In this document: piece after piece, positions 25,299 through 33,911 of the stretch | Layout: every line of letters starts with the position of its first letter | Numbering within the stretch: the first letter of the stretch is position 1 | NCBI GenBank assembly: GCA_028818705.1 | Contig: JAPPNJ010000187.1 | Location: 1 to 59,079 of the forward strand | Direction of reading: 5' to 3' | Source: Candidatus Poribacteria bacterium | Lineage (GTDB): Bacteria > Poribacteria > WGA-4E > WGA-3G | DNA length: 59,079 bases | Notes under the pieces: model-generated | Told to the model about the DNA's origin: nothing | Databases searched by the model: none | Seen by the model: only the letters and a program-made list of their open reading frames with translations | Translations under genes and position numbers: made by a program

Positions 25299-26135
25299 AT
25301 GCGAAATGACCGTTTGTCAAACAGCTACGACATTCATACTGCTATTCTCTCAAATGAGGAGGTGGCAGAAGCACATTACCTACTACGCTGTGAGTGTGCA
25401 GAGATTGCGAAACATGCGCGTCCAGGTCAGTTTATCCACGTCATGATTCCGCAAGGTTCCGGGCTTTTACTTCGTCGTCCGTTTACCATCTATACAGTGG
25501 AAGGATCTGAGATAACGATGCTGTATCAGATCATTGGGGACGGAACAAAGCAGCTGTCGGAGATGCCGAAAGATGCTCCATTGCAAGTTTTAGGACCGCT
25601 CGGTAATACTTTCAATTACACCACGAAACCCGAACCGGCAATTCTTGTTGGTGGTGGTGCGGGTATCGCTTCGCTCATGTTACTGGCTGTAGCGTTGCGC
25701 AAAAAGGGTATAGAGACGCTCGGATTAGTAGGGGCACAGTACCACGCCCGACTCTTGAGCGTAGCGGATTTAGAATCTATCGGTATCATGGTCTATATCG
25801 CGACAGATGATGGAAGTGTGGGACATCACGGATACATCACTGACCTCCTCACAGACCTGCTGAAGGGGAGTAGGAATCGGGGTTGCAAACCCCTCCTACA
25901 TCCGACGATTTATGCGTGCGGCCCCCACGGAATGTTATCTGTTGTCACAAAGATTGCCGCAGATTTTGAAGTGCCTGCTCAAATCGCCATGGAAAATCGG
26001 ATGGGATGTGCAATGGGTGTATGCCTCGGTTGTGTATGTCCAGTCCGGACAGACACAGATAGTTTTGAATATCAACGTGTTTGCACCGAAGGTCCAGTCT
26101 TTAACGCTGCTGACATTGTGTGGGACGTTTTTTAA
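25299..26135 (+). CDS. PyrK-like electron-transfer flavoprotein with an in-frame repeat insertion
   Basis: This resembles the FAD/2Fe-2S electron-transfer subunit of dihydroorotate dehydrogenase B. The FAD motif is LLLRRPFTIY and the NAD-side loop is ILVGGGAGIASLMLLA, then YACGPHGML. The cluster ligands are in MGCAMGVCLGCVCPV plus a later VCTEGPVF cysteine. I prefer ATG 25299 (278 aa) over TTG 25263. Between TDLL and TIYACGP the protein carries an extra stretch GSRNRGCKPLLHP encoded by a 30-bp palindromic repeat (25870-25899). pyrD is not adjacent, so another reductase partner is possible. Confidence 0.85.
   Translation: MRNDRLSNSYDIHTAILSNEEVAEAHYLLRCECAEIAKHARPGQFIHVMIPQGSGLLLRRPFTIYTVEGSEITMLYQIIGDGTKQLSEMPKDAPLQVLGPLGNTFNYTTKPEPAILVGGGAGIASLMLLAVALRKKGIETLGLVGAQYHARLLSVADLESIGIMVYIATDDGSVGHHGYITDLLTDLLKGSRNRGCKPLLHPTIYACGPHGMLSVVTKIAADFEVPAQIAMENRMGCAMGVCLGCVCPVRTDTDSFEYQRVCTEGPVFNAADIVWDVF
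25870..25899. repeat. 30-bp palindromic repeat inserted in frame in the PyrK-like gene
   Basis: Outer arms GTAGGA and TCCTAC enclose an inner hairpin GGGGTT-GCA-AACCCC. The length is exactly 30 bases, so ten codons were added without a frameshift. The outer word GTAGGA/TCCTAC is shared with the CTCGCTCCTACA repeats at 47195, 51080 and 59025. Confidence 0.85.
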
Positions 26136-26457
26136 TGTGAGTTCCGTATTTATGGCAAACCTTAGAATTAATTGAACACTTTACACCGGCGAGGTTAGAA
26201 ACCTCGCCTACCACAGAGGGAGAGGGTCTCTTTATTTTTCGGTTTTACCATAAATCGGTCAGGCATCAGGATCATTGTCTGAACGGGGATTTATGAGATT
26301 ATCGGATTTATGGGATTATAGACGCTTGTGGGTTGAAAGGTATCCTTTATAGACTTACCGAATTCTTTATTGAAACTTCATACGGTTTGCGTAGTAAAAG
26401 TCACAAACTCACAGTTTGTGATACACTGAAATAGATTAGAAATCCGACGTTAAAAAT
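26136..26457. other. Repeat-filled gap before bioB
   Basis: It holds a family A element (26151-26252) and, at 26402-26420, the hairpin CACAAACT-CAC-AGTTTGTG. Nothing coding is seen. I find no recognisable BirA operator or other regulator site upstream of bioB. Confidence 0.6.
26151..26252. mobile_element. Family A inverted-repeat element, second copy with the GGCGAGGTT hairpin
   Basis: Left end TATGGCAAACCTTAGAATTA, right end GGTTTTACCATA. The inside hairpin GGCGAGGTT-AGA-AACCTCGCC (26188-26208) with flanks ACACC and TACCA is the same as in the copy at 19181. No coding capacity. Confidence 0.65.
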
Positions 26458-27561
26458 ATGGAAACAACATTTTATCACGAATTGACCACGGCAAGCCTTC
26501 AAGATGAACTACTCTCTGATGCTTGCTATAAAAAGATTTTAACTGCATCGGAGGTGGATTTGCTTCCGCTTTTGGATGCGGCATATCAGGTGCGCAAAAC
26601 TTATTTCCAGAACACGGTTCAATTGCATATCCTGAATAATGCGCAGAACGGCTACTGCCCAGAGGATTGCCACTACTGCGCGCAGGCGAGTTCCGCAACA
26701 GCAGATATCGAGGCGTACCCTGTAAAACCTGATGCTGAGATTTTAGCAGAAGCCGAACGCGCCTATGAATCAGGGGCATACCGCTATTGTATCGTAATGA
26801 GTGGACGCGGCCCTTCACCAAAAAGGGTTGCCCACCTCGCTGAACTTATCCGCGCTGTGAAAGCACGCTATCCGATCGAGGTATGCCTCTCCGCCGGACT
26901 GATTGATATAGAAGCTGCTCACACCTTGAAAGCCGCGGGATTGGATAGGTTGAACCATAACCTGAATACTTCTGAAGCCCACTATCCGAAGATATGTAGC
27001 ACACACAGTTATCAGGATAGAATGGAAACACTACAAGCGGCGCAAAAAGTCGGACTTGCTTGTTGTTCAGGCATTATTGTTGGGATGGGCGAAGAGATCA
27101 GCGATTTAATTGAGGTAGCGAAAGCGTTACGACGCCTTGAGGTGGCTTCGCTTCCGGTCAATTTTTTTCTTCCGATATCCGGGACGCAATTGTCAGAATT
27201 TGCTCCGGCACAACGGAATGTTTCTACTACTTTAACACCGGATTATTGTCTGCGTGTGCTCTGCCTGTATCGATTTTTGAATCCGCGAGCAGAGATACGG
27301 GTGGCAGCAGGTAGGGAGCACTATCTACGGAGCATGGAAGTGATGGCACTTTATCCGGCAAATTCGATGTTTATAGAGGGTTATCTGAATGCGACGGGGA
27401 CAGCGACAGCGCGCACCCTCCAAATGATCGAGGATGCGGGATTTACGGTAAAAACGAAGGTCGGAGCGGCAGAACAACTTAAACAAGAAGAGACGCAGAA
27501 AAGAGATGTCCTACTCAAGGAATTGAAAGTACTTCGACCGCGGATGGAATCCAATGTATAG
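26458..27561 (+). CDS. bioB: Biotin synthase (BioB)
   Basis: This radical-SAM enzyme inserts sulfur into dethiobiotin. The SAM-cluster cysteines are C67, C71 and C74 in GYCPEDCHYCAQ. Other family motifs are SGRGPSPKRVAHLAEL, LSAGLIDIEAAHTLKAAGLDRLNHNLNT, CCSGIIVGMGEE and RVAAGREHYL (the arginine near the 2Fe-2S centre). At 367 aa it is slightly longer than typical because of a lysine/glutamate-rich C-terminal tail. Start ATG at 26458 has only a weak upstream purine run. No other bio gene is adjacent. Confidence 0.96.
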   Translation: METTFYHELTTASLQDELLSDACYKKILTASEVDLLPLLDAAYQVRKTYFQNTVQLHILNNAQNGYCPEDCHYCAQASSATADIEAYPVKPDAEILAEAERAYESGAYRYCIVMSGRGPSPKRVAHLAELIRAVKARYPIEVCLSAGLIDIEAAHTLKAAGLDRLNHNLNTSEAHYPKICSTHSYQDRMETLQAAQKVGLACCSGIIVGMGEEISDLIEVAKALRRLEVASLPVNFFLPISGTQLSEFAPAQRNVSTTLTPDYCLRVLCLYRFLNPRAEIRVAAGREHYLRSMEVMALYPANSMFIEGYLNATGTATARTLQMIEDAGFTVKTKVGAAEQLKQEETQKRDVLLKELKVLRPRMESNV

Positions 27562-27652
27562 GTTTGTAGGATTGCTTTTATTTTTGCGGACAACCCTGGT
27601 CTCGATTCCTAAGAGCAAGAAGTAAAACCTCCCATTTTCTGTGGGTCCCACT

Positions 27653-28069
27653 ATGCAGCCGAGTATTTCAATTGTCCGGCAGAACGATATAAAAGTTGTG
27701 AATATAGGTGGACCGTTGGACAATTTCATCACAGCCCGTAGCCAGAGGCAGGATTTCATACACATTGACCTAAATCGTGGTCCCAATACAATTGTCGCGG
27801 ACGTTAATAAAGTCGAACTGAGTGACATTATCGGCCACAACGTTCGATGTCTGCGCGCATCAAACGTTCCTTTTGTGGCAATTCCAACTGGATCCTTTGT
27901 TGAACCAAATGTTTTCGCCAGGCAAGCACAAGGACTTAGGGTGAGACACATCGTTATTACAACCGGACGCTTTAGCGAGCTGCCGATAAGTGAGGCACTA
28001 AGCGAAGCCGGTTTCTCGGTGCAGCGTAGGGTCATCCATCAACGCGTATTCATCACAGCAAGACAGTAA
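27653..28069 (+). CDS. Unrecognised small protein, weakly STAS-like
   Basis: From ATG 27653 (138 aa; an in-frame ATG at 27641 adds four residues) the protein alternates short beta-type and helical segments: ISIVRQNDIKVVNIGGPLD, FIHIDLNRGPNTIVADVNKVELSD, FVAIPTGSFVEPN. This is loosely like a STAS or Rossmann-type regulatory domain but lacks a convincing serine motif. No signal peptide or membrane segment. It is followed after 16 bases by another small gene on the same strand, so they are probably a two-gene unit. Function unknown. Confidence 0.55.
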   Translation: MQPSISIVRQNDIKVVNIGGPLDNFITARSQRQDFIHIDLNRGPNTIVADVNKVELSDIIGHNVRCLRASNVPFVAIPTGSFVEPNVFARQAQGLRVRHIVITTGRFSELPISEALSEAGFSVQRRVIHQRVFITARQ

Positions 28070-28085
28070 CACCAAGGAGTTTAAA

Positions 28086-28370
28086 ATGTCAGTCAAACAT
28101 ATCATCCACAAAATAGACGAGGTAATTCAGAATACAGACACACCTCGAGAAAAAAAGATTCAAAGTCTACAAAACCTTGCTGTAACCTGCTGGCAAGAAG
28201 TCATTCCTGAGTATAGCAACCCAAGCGTTTTTAAAAATCTCAGTTCCGATGAAATACAAACACGTTGGGCAAATGTCCGAGATTACGTTGAAAAATATGA
28301 GTCCAAAGTTCAAATTTTATATGTTCTTGACTGGCCGGCTTCTAGCGGTAATTTTTATTGGGTAAAATGA
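28086..28370 (+). CDS. Unrecognised small soluble protein
   Basis: This is 94 aa, mostly helical and charged (IDEVIQNTDTPREKKIQSLQ, DEIQTRWANVRDYVEKYE), with an aromatic C-terminus ending in NFYWVK. Start ATG follows CAAGGAGTTTAAA, a good ribosome site, 16 bases after the preceding gene. No known domain is recognised. A partner or regulator of the 138-aa neighbour is only a guess from spacing. Confidence 0.6.
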   Translation: MSVKHIIHKIDEVIQNTDTPREKKIQSLQNLAVTCWQEVIPEYSNPSVFKNLSSDEIQTRWANVRDYVEKYESKVQILYVLDWPASSGNFYWVK

Positions 28371-28459
28371 CTGAGATTGGGAGCAGCGTAAATCGGTGAG
28401 GTTAGGAAACCTCCCTTTGCGTAAGTCCTGATATTTTTAAGTGATTGTCAGGTAAAAAA

Positions 28460-28756
28460 TTAATCAAACAAAGAATTAAGCCAGCATTTCCTACCATCGA
28501 CAGTTACAAGTTTTTCATCTTGAAGTTTATATGTGATACACCTTGCGATTAGGTTTTTACCGTGCCAATGTGGTAAATTAAGCCTTTCGGTAATTTCATC
28601 ATGCGTAAGGTAGGAACGTTGGTTATCTCCCCTTGATAGTTCACCTATTATCGCATCTTCGAGTAAGCAAAGAGCAATTTTAACTTTGTTTTTATTATCA
28701 ACAGCCGCGAGATCAAAGGCATCAGAAATTATTTTGTGGATAGATTTACTATTCAT
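28460..28756 (-). CDS. Unrecognised small protein with winged-helix-like tail
   Basis: This is 98 aa. Residues 45-98 (YLTHDEITERLNLPHWHGKNLIARCITYKLQDEKLVTVDGRKCWLN) look like a helix-turn-helix with a beta wing, as in winged-helix DNA-binding domains, but I cannot name a family. The start codon overlaps the stop of the upstream protease gene by one base (TAATG), so it is translated with it. Confidence 0.6.
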   Translation of the reverse strand: MNSKSIHKIISDAFDLAAVDNKNKVKIALCLLEDAIIGELSRGDNQRSYLTHDEITERLNLPHWHGKNLIARCITYKLQDEKLVTVDGRKCWLNSLFD

Positions 28757-30507
28757 TATTTTATCTCCCGTTTTAGTTCAGCCCAAGACGTTAATTTTAT
28801 CTTGGTTTTCCGCGGCGCAGCTGCAGCAATTGCTTGGTGTGCTTTAGCCTTCACGATCAATAAGTCTATTTCATTGGTTACACCATCATTATTAACATCG
28901 GTATCATAATCGGTTGAAGTCTTTATCGCTTGTTTTACAAGATTAACATCGGTTAGGTCAATAGAGCCGTCGTTGTTTACGTCGGCATTTATGCTATCGC
29001 TTTGTACAGTGTTATTCGATAGTGTTGATTTAGACCTTATTAGTTTAGCATCACCGATTGACGCTCCATCGCACCAGTTTGTGTCTCGAGCATCGGTAAT
29101 TGTGATTTTAAGTTCTTTTGAATTCGCTGGAATCGCAAATTCAACATGTATCGGTTCATCTGTTCCGTCTACGGTATCGGAATAGTAAATTTCCTGTTCG
29201 TCTATTTCAAAAGTGAAGGTAGCACTTCCCCCGACATCACAGCTTGCGTTTGCGTTTATGCCGATGTTAAAGTCGGCTTCATCAGCTAAACCTATATATC
29301 CTGAAAACGCGATATAGTTCAACGCTGTTAAGTCGTATATCAATATCGACGGTTGATTTTCGCCTGGAACGACCGAAATTCCTCTGGTGAATTCAGTTCC
29401 GCCTATGACGATGTTTTGACCATTCGTGGTTAGGTTATCGCGTATCTCGCCCCAGTGAGTCCATTCCAATTTTGAATTACTTGGATTTAGTCCGACATCG
29501 TTAGGCACAGGTTGATCTCCATCCACAAGAGTTAAATATACGAAATTACTATTCTCAGTCGCGATGTTTAATTCAGGTGATAATCGATTTGGTAATTCGA
29601 TAGCAAAATCTTTAGCAATATAGTTTCCGTTAATATCCATAAGTTCGATAAACATATTGGTAGTCCGTTGTAACCGATTAAATTCAAGTGAAACAGTATT
29701 CTCGTTTTCGCCTTGCATGTAATCCGAAGAGTTTACTAATATGTTAGCGTTCACAAGCATTGCCTGGTGTAGTCCGATGTTGGAAAACGCTTTTATCTTA
29801 AGCTTGAATTTGTTGTTTTCAAGCGCGGTTATTTTAGGCTCATCAACAAATTCGGGTAATACAAAATTGTTTTGTTGACTGTTAAAGTGGTAGTGTTTAT
29901 CAAGCCAACGCGCCTCATACATTTCAAGCGTGCTTGGTGGTGAGTTCTGGGGCTTGTGGTATAGCCCGAAAGCATGTCCCATTTCGTGAAACAAAACATC
30001 TTCGTTTAAATTTCCACTATCGGCAGCGATAAGAACACCGCCGCCATATCGAGAACTATGATGTGGGTATCCTACACCCCAAGCACAGAACGAATTGGCG
30101 TTGCGTCCATCTATGCAGTCTATACCGCCTACAACAATAACGATTATTGTATCCTGTTTACTAAATGGTGGTGTATCTTGTCGTAAAGTGTTCGGTAATT
30201 CATTTCTTGTATTTTCGTGCGTATTGCGAAGGTATGCAGATGCATTCTTTGTGCCGTTAACTGTGTGGATTCTTGGTTTATCAAGATGTGTTTCGACACG
30301 GAATGTTTTTCTTCCAAAACCGTTTCGCTGCATTTCGTTTGCGTAGGTTTCTTGAGTGTTTTCGACTATTTCCTGTATTCTTGCGGTTAAGTCGATTTTC
30401 ACGTCGGCAGGTTTGAAGTATACAACCTTTGTGATAAATTCGGCTTGCGTGGAGTACGCGCAAATGGTAAACAGAATTATCGCAAGCCAATTAAATTTGA
30501 GTTTCAT
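28756..30507 (-). CDS. Secreted metzincin-like metalloprotease with NPCBM-like and dockerin modules
   Basis: This is 583 aa with a signal peptide over residues 1-22 (LAIILFTICAYSTQA). The zinc site HEMGHAFGLYH spans 174-184 (metzincin pattern HExxHxxGxxH). A beta-sandwich follows, then about 330-490 a region with HWGEIRDNL, GGTEFTRGISVVPG, FSGYIGLADEADF and GSATFTFEIDEQEIYYSD, typical of NPCBM/NEW2 carbohydrate-binding modules. Residues about 500-550 are a dockerin-type repeat pair (DVNNDGSIDLTD, DVNNDGVTNEID). By family knowledge it is an exported protease or glycoprotein-targeting peptidase that may dock on a surface scaffold. The downstream small gene overlaps its stop. Confidence 0.88.
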   Translation of the reverse strand: MKLKFNWLAIILFTICAYSTQAEFITKVVYFKPADVKIDLTARIQEIVENTQETYANEMQRNGFGRKTFRVETHLDKPRIHTVNGTKNASAYLRNTHENTRNELPNTLRQDTPPFSKQDTIIVIVVGGIDCIDGRNANSFCAWGVGYPHHSSRYGGGVLIAADSGNLNEDVLFHEMGHAFGLYHKPQNSPPSTLEMYEARWLDKHYHFNSQQNNFVLPEFVDEPKITALENNKFKLKIKAFSNIGLHQAMLVNANILVNSSDYMQGENENTVSLEFNRLQRTTNMFIELMDINGNYIAKDFAIELPNRLSPELNIATENSNFVYLTLVDGDQPVPNDVGLNPSNSKLEWTHWGEIRDNLTTNGQNIVIGGTEFTRGISVVPGENQPSILIYDLTALNYIAFSGYIGLADEADFNIGINANASCDVGGSATFTFEIDEQEIYYSDTVDGTDEPIHVEFAIPANSKELKITITDARDTNWCDGASIGDAKLIRSKSTLSNNTVQSDSINADVNNDGSIDLTDVNLVKQAIKTSTDYDTDVNNDGVTNEIDLLIVKAKAHQAIAAAAPRKTKIKLTSWAELKREIK

Positions 30508-30859
30508 TTTTTACTTTCCTTATGCGTTTTGCCCAGTTACATGAGAATGAAAGTGATTAGCTGCCAGGACTTACGCAAATTGAATAGACCAAGGACGTTT
30601 TTTGCTGAAAAAGTGGTTATCTCGGTGTTTTTAACCCCCTAAAGAATCAACGGTATGAAGCCCGTGTGGGCTTCCCCGCCCCTTATCAGGGGGACTTTAA
30701 GAGGAAGTGCGTAAGTCCTAATTAAGCCAGAAAGTGTTCCGTGCTATGACGGTATCGACTTTTTCATCAGTGGTTCTTTCCATGCCTATTGTCCTTCTCA
30801 AGACGTTGCCTACAAGTCTAAATTTAGAAGTTCTCTATAGTAAGCTGAATATTGCGATC
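30508..30859. other. Gap with a family B element upstream of the protease gene and downstream of serS
   Basis: The main content is the family B element at 30566-30719. The rest is AT-rich with no gene. The protease promoter should lie near 30510-30560, but no clear box can be assigned. Confidence 0.6.
30566..30719. mobile_element. Family B inverted-repeat element with nested hairpin
   Basis: Perfect 12-bp inverted ends AGGACTTACGCA / TGCGTAAGTCCT, 154 bp in all. The inside shares TTTTTAACCCCCT and CCTTATCAGGGGGACTTTAA with the copy at 33530. Between those words a further segment, AGAATCAACGGTATG plus the hairpin GAAGCCC-GTGT-GGGCTTC (30657-30674), replaces the shorter spacer of the other copy. 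No coding capacity; MITE-like. Confidence 0.8.
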
Positions 30860-32149
30860 TTACGCGATCTGCGTCAAGCCACCCATATACGGTTGTAGTA
30901 CTGCAGGTACGCGGACTGTGCCGTCAGGGTTCTGATACGTCTCAAGGAGTGCAATGACGACGCGAGGTAGCGCTGTACCAGACGCATTGAGCGTATGAAT
31001 AAACTCTGGTTTCGCTCTGGGTTCCGGGCGGAATCGGATATTTGCGCGTCGGGCTTGGAAGGCTTCAAAATTACTACAAGAGGAGACCTCCAAAAACCGC
31101 TGTCCTACGGGTGCCCATACTTCAATATCATAGCATTTCGCGGCGGAGAAGCCGAGCTCCACCGTGCAATGTTGTACGACGCGATACGCCAGACCGAGCG
31201 CCTGTAAAACGCTCTCAGCATTCTCCAGTAGCGACTCATGTTCGGCGTAGGAAGTTTCAGGTGTGGTGAACTTCACCATCTCTACTTTGTCAAATTGATG
31301 GATGCGTTGTAAGCCGCGTGTATCTTTACCATAAGCCCCGGCTTCGCGTCGGAAACACGGCGTATAGGCAGTATAATAGATAGGCAATTCGTCCGCAGAA
31401 AGTATCTCACCTGCAAAGAGATTTGTCACAGGCACCTCGGCAGTTGGAATCAGAAACAGATCGCTGTCCGGGTTCTCTTCATCCCTGTCACATCGATACA
31501 TATCCGCCTCAAATTTGGGGAGTTGACCGGTACCAGTCATTGTGGGTCGGTTGGCAAGGAACGGCGGAGAGACTTCGGTATAACCGTGTTCAGTGGTGTG
31601 CAAGTCAAGCATGAATTGAATCAGGGCACGCTCTAACCGAGCGCCTAAGCCCTTGAAAAGAACAAAGTTGCTTCCTGCGACTTTCGCTCCGCGTTGAAAA
31701 TCGACAATATCCAACCCTTCAGCGATTTCCCAGTGTGTTTTCAGTTGAAAATCAAAACTGGGCAATTCACCCCATGTCTTGATTTCGACGTTATCCGCTT
31801 CACCAACACCGACGGGCGTACTCGCCTCTGGCATATTTGGAATTGTCAATAGGATTGCATCTACTTCAGCTTTTGTACTATTAGCTTCGGTGGTGAGTTC
31901 TTTGATTTTTTGGGAGAGTTCCCGCATCTCGGCGATCGTCTCTGTCGCATCCAGTTTTTCCCTTTTCAACTGAGCGATTTCTTGGGAGACCTTGTTTTGG
32001 TGTGCTTTGAGGGATTGTGCATACGTCAAGTTCTCACGCCAGCATGTATCCAATTCGACCAGCCGATCCAAATCGGCTTCAATGTGACGATCTGCTAACA
32101 TCTGGCGAACAGCTTCAATATTTTCGCGAATAAATTTAAGGTCGAGCAC
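30860..32149 (-). CDS. serS: Seryl-tRNA synthetase (SerRS)
   Basis: This class II aminoacyl-tRNA synthetase charges tRNA-Ser. At 429 aa it has the usual length. The N-terminal helical arm (residues 1-110) is followed by motif 2 around [21 protein letters not shown] and motif 3 in [17 protein letters not shown]. Serine-site residues are in TAEVPVTNL and [20 protein letters not shown] start at 32149 begins [16 protein letters not shown], the normal family amino end. Two tRNA genes lie directly upstream on the same strand. Confidence 0.98.
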   Translation of the reverse strand: MLDLKFIRENIEAVRQMLADRHIEADLDRLVELDTCWRENLTYAQSLKAHQNKVSQEIAQLKREKLDATETIAEMRELSQKIKELTTEANSTKAEVDAILLTIPNMPEASTPVGVGEADNVEIKTWGELPSFDFQLKTHWEIAEGLDIVDFQRGAKVAGSNFVLFKGLGARLERALIQFMLDLHTTEHGYTEVSPPFLANRPTMTGTGQLPKFEADMYRCDRDEENPDSDLFLIPTAEVPVTNLFAGEILSADELPIYYTAYTPCFRREAGAYGKDTRGLQRIHQFDKVEMVKFTTPETSYAEHESLLENAESVLQALGLAYRVVQHCTVELGFSAAKCYDIEVWAPVGQRFLEVSSCSNFEAFQARRANIRFRPEPRAKPEFIHTLNASGTALPRVVIALLETYQNPDGTVRVPAVLQPYMGGLTQIA

Positions 32150-32300
32150 AGCGGTTCTGCTCCTCTATTTTAAGGTTTTTCTTGCAAGTTAGTATTCATA
32201 AGTGAGATTTTTAGACAGGGATTATGTGGTAAACAATCGTGTACCAAAAAAGCCACAGCATTGTGAGACACAACGTGTGGCTAATTTTGTATAATAGCAA

Positions 32301-32375
32301 CGGGCCCGACGGGACTTGAACCCGCGACCTCCTGCGTGACAGGCAGGCGCGCTAAACCAACTGCGCCACGAGCCC
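32301..32375 (-). tRNA. tRNA-Asp (GTC)
   Basis: On the minus strand the 75-nt cloverleaf starts GGGCTCGTGGCGCAG. The anticodon arm is CCTGC-CTGTCAC-GCAGG with anticodon GTC. The T arm contains GGGTTCAAGTC and the acceptor pairs GGGCTCG with CGGGCCC, discriminator G. The CCA end is not encoded. Confidence 0.95.
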
Positions 32376-32394
32376 ATAAAGATCACCTAACAGG

Positions 32395-32468
32395 TAGGCG
32401 GGACAGGACTTGAACCTGTGACCTACAGCTTGTAAGGCTGTCGCTCTAGCCACCTGAGCTACCCGCCC
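32395..32468 (-). tRNA. tRNA-Val (TAC)
   Basis: On the minus strand the 74-nt cloverleaf starts GGGCGGGTAGCTCAG. The anticodon arm is ACAGC-CTTACAA-GCTGT with anticodon TAC. The T arm has AGGTTCAAGTCCT; the acceptor ends CCCGCCT with discriminator A and a G1-U72 wobble. CCA is not encoded. It lies 19 bases upstream of tRNA-Asp, so they form one transcript. Confidence 0.95.
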
Positions 32469-32658
32469 AAAATGAGATAATGTAAATTTGAGTCTCAGAA
32501 TCGAGGAACTTTTCAGCATCACCTCATCTCAAGGACGTTATTAAGTATACCACATAGTTTGGGGTTTGTCAAGAAAAAGTGTTATTTTTCAAGTGCCACT
32601 TAAGTCAAACTCACATAATTTGAAGATTGAAGTCGTTTGAGCGGTTATATTAACATGA

Positions 32659-32677
32659 CACAAACTAACAGTTTGTG
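32659..32677. repeat. CACAAACT hairpin
   Basis: CACAAACT-AAC-AGTTTGTG, followed by CTACA. Same stem as 26402 (loop CAC) and 42848 (loop AAC), and one-base stem variants at 44464. Lies in the gap between tRNA-Val and the PhyH gene. Confidence 0.8.
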
Positions 32678-32708
32678 CTACAAGGGAGTCTCTTTTTAGT
32701 GAAAATAG

Positions 32709-33413
32709 CTATTCTCGTGGTTTGTCGTTTCCTCGATAGGGTCGCGTGCCACGGACAAGTACTTTTCTTGGATTTTCATCCAATGAGAGTTCATCCGTGC
32801 TATGATAACCGAGTGTTATACTCATCCGCGTGCGATCTGTACGATTCACCCCAGCCGAATGGATTATCATGCTGTCAATAGCAAGCAAACCACCCGCTGG
32901 CATTGGTAACGGAATGGCTTGGTTTGCAGCAATTTGCTGAATTTCTTCATCCCTCAGACTGGCGAACGCCGGTAGATGATGTGATCCAGGGACAACTTGT
33001 GTACAACCGTTCTCTAAATTTGTGTCCTCCAGATAGACCAGCACAGTTGCGATTGTTCGGGACCAGTGCCCGACATCACGATGTAAGTCAAGCGAATGGG
33101 TTGAACCTGCATCACGGAGATAAATGTGATTGTGGCGATTCAACACAAATTCTATATTCGGACCCAATATAGATTCCAATGGATTGAGGATCTCATCACA
33201 CGTAATCGTCTCTCGGAAGATACCACCGCGTTCCCAAATTGCGGAGATTCGGATGATTCTACCATTTTGTCTTGCTACAGGCTCGACAACCTCCGCCATG
33301 TCTTTTAGTGCTGCCGCTTTTAGTGCCTCTACCCGATCCATCGGAAGTTGGGTTGGCAATTTGACGAAGCCGTTGTGCCGAAACAGCTGAATTTCTTGTG
33401 GCGTCAGTTCCAT
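32709..33413 (-). CDS. Phytanoyl-CoA dioxygenase (PhyH) family oxygenase
   Basis: This is an Fe(II)/2-oxoglutarate-dependent oxygenase, 234 aa. The iron ligands are H111 and D113 in LHRDVGH and H185 in MIIHSAGVNRTDRTR; the arginine after H185 binds 2-oxoglutarate. The core barrel strand TIATVLVYLEDTNLENGCTQVVPGSH is typical. The family hydroxylates very different small molecules, so the substrate cannot be named; phytanoyl-CoA itself is unlikely. This family is much expanded in Poribacteria. ATG start at 33413, MELTPQEIQLFRHNGFVKLP, is the normal family amino end. Confidence 0.92.
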   Translation of the reverse strand: MELTPQEIQLFRHNGFVKLPTQLPMDRVEALKAAALKDMAEVVEPVARQNGRIIRISAIWERGGIFRETITCDEILNPLESILGPNIEFVLNRHNHIYLRDAGSTHSLDLHRDVGHWSRTIATVLVYLEDTNLENGCTQVVPGSHHLPAFASLRDEEIQQIAANQAIPLPMPAGGLLAIDSMIIHSAGVNRTDRTRMSITLGYHSTDELSLDENPRKVLVRGTRPYRGNDKPRE

Positions 33414-33911
33414 CGGTTTCCCTCCGTCGCATTTAGCATAAATTACAAGATGTTAGTTTAGCACGAATCGTCTGGGTGGTCAACAGAGAATTATGACATG
33501 TCAGGGTTATTTATGATAGATATTAGAACAGGACTTACGCAAATTAAGCAAATATGGGACATTTGGACGCAAAAAAACGGTAATTTTGATATTTTTAACC
33601 CCCTCAATCCCCCTTATCAGGGGGACTTTAAGAGAAAATGCGTAAGTCCTATAGAATTAATTAGACCTGTTGGGGTGGCAAGGCACAAAGCCGAAACCAT
33701 CCTCGCCAAACAGGACTTGCGCGAATGATTTGGGGTTAGAAACCCGCCCACAAGAAAATTGAATGACCCTGATGACATGCAGACTTTACTACCAAATGGA
33801 AACAGATCACATCAGAATGGTACAATTTAGTAACGAAAAACGAAAATATTTCGTTTTATTTTACGGCACATTAAGTGATGAAGGAAAAACATAACGAGGA
33901 GAAGGAAAATC
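33414..33911. other. Repeat-bearing gap between divergent PhyH and amidase genes
   Basis: It contains the family B element at 33530-33652, a lone family-B-like end word CAGGACTTGCGC at 33710, and GGGGTTAGAAACCCGCCC (33731-33748), a relative of the GGCGAGGTT hairpin. Short reading frames here are translations of repeats. No gene is supported. Confidence 0.6.
33530..33652. mobile_element. Family B inverted-repeat element, short copy
   Basis: Perfect 12-bp ends AGGACTTACGCA / TGCGTAAGTCCT, 123 bp. The interior has TTTTTAACCCCCT and CCTTATCAGGGGGACTTTAA like the copy at 30566 but lacks that copy's nested hairpin. No coding capacity. Confidence 0.82.

Noticed and set aside
26400..26457. Riboswitch or BirA operator upstream of bioB
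   Set aside because: The only structure is the CACAAACT hairpin, which recurs at unrelated genes.
33498..33728. 76-aa frame in the gap before the amidase gene
   Set aside because: It is a translation across the family B element; composition and position give no sign of a real gene.
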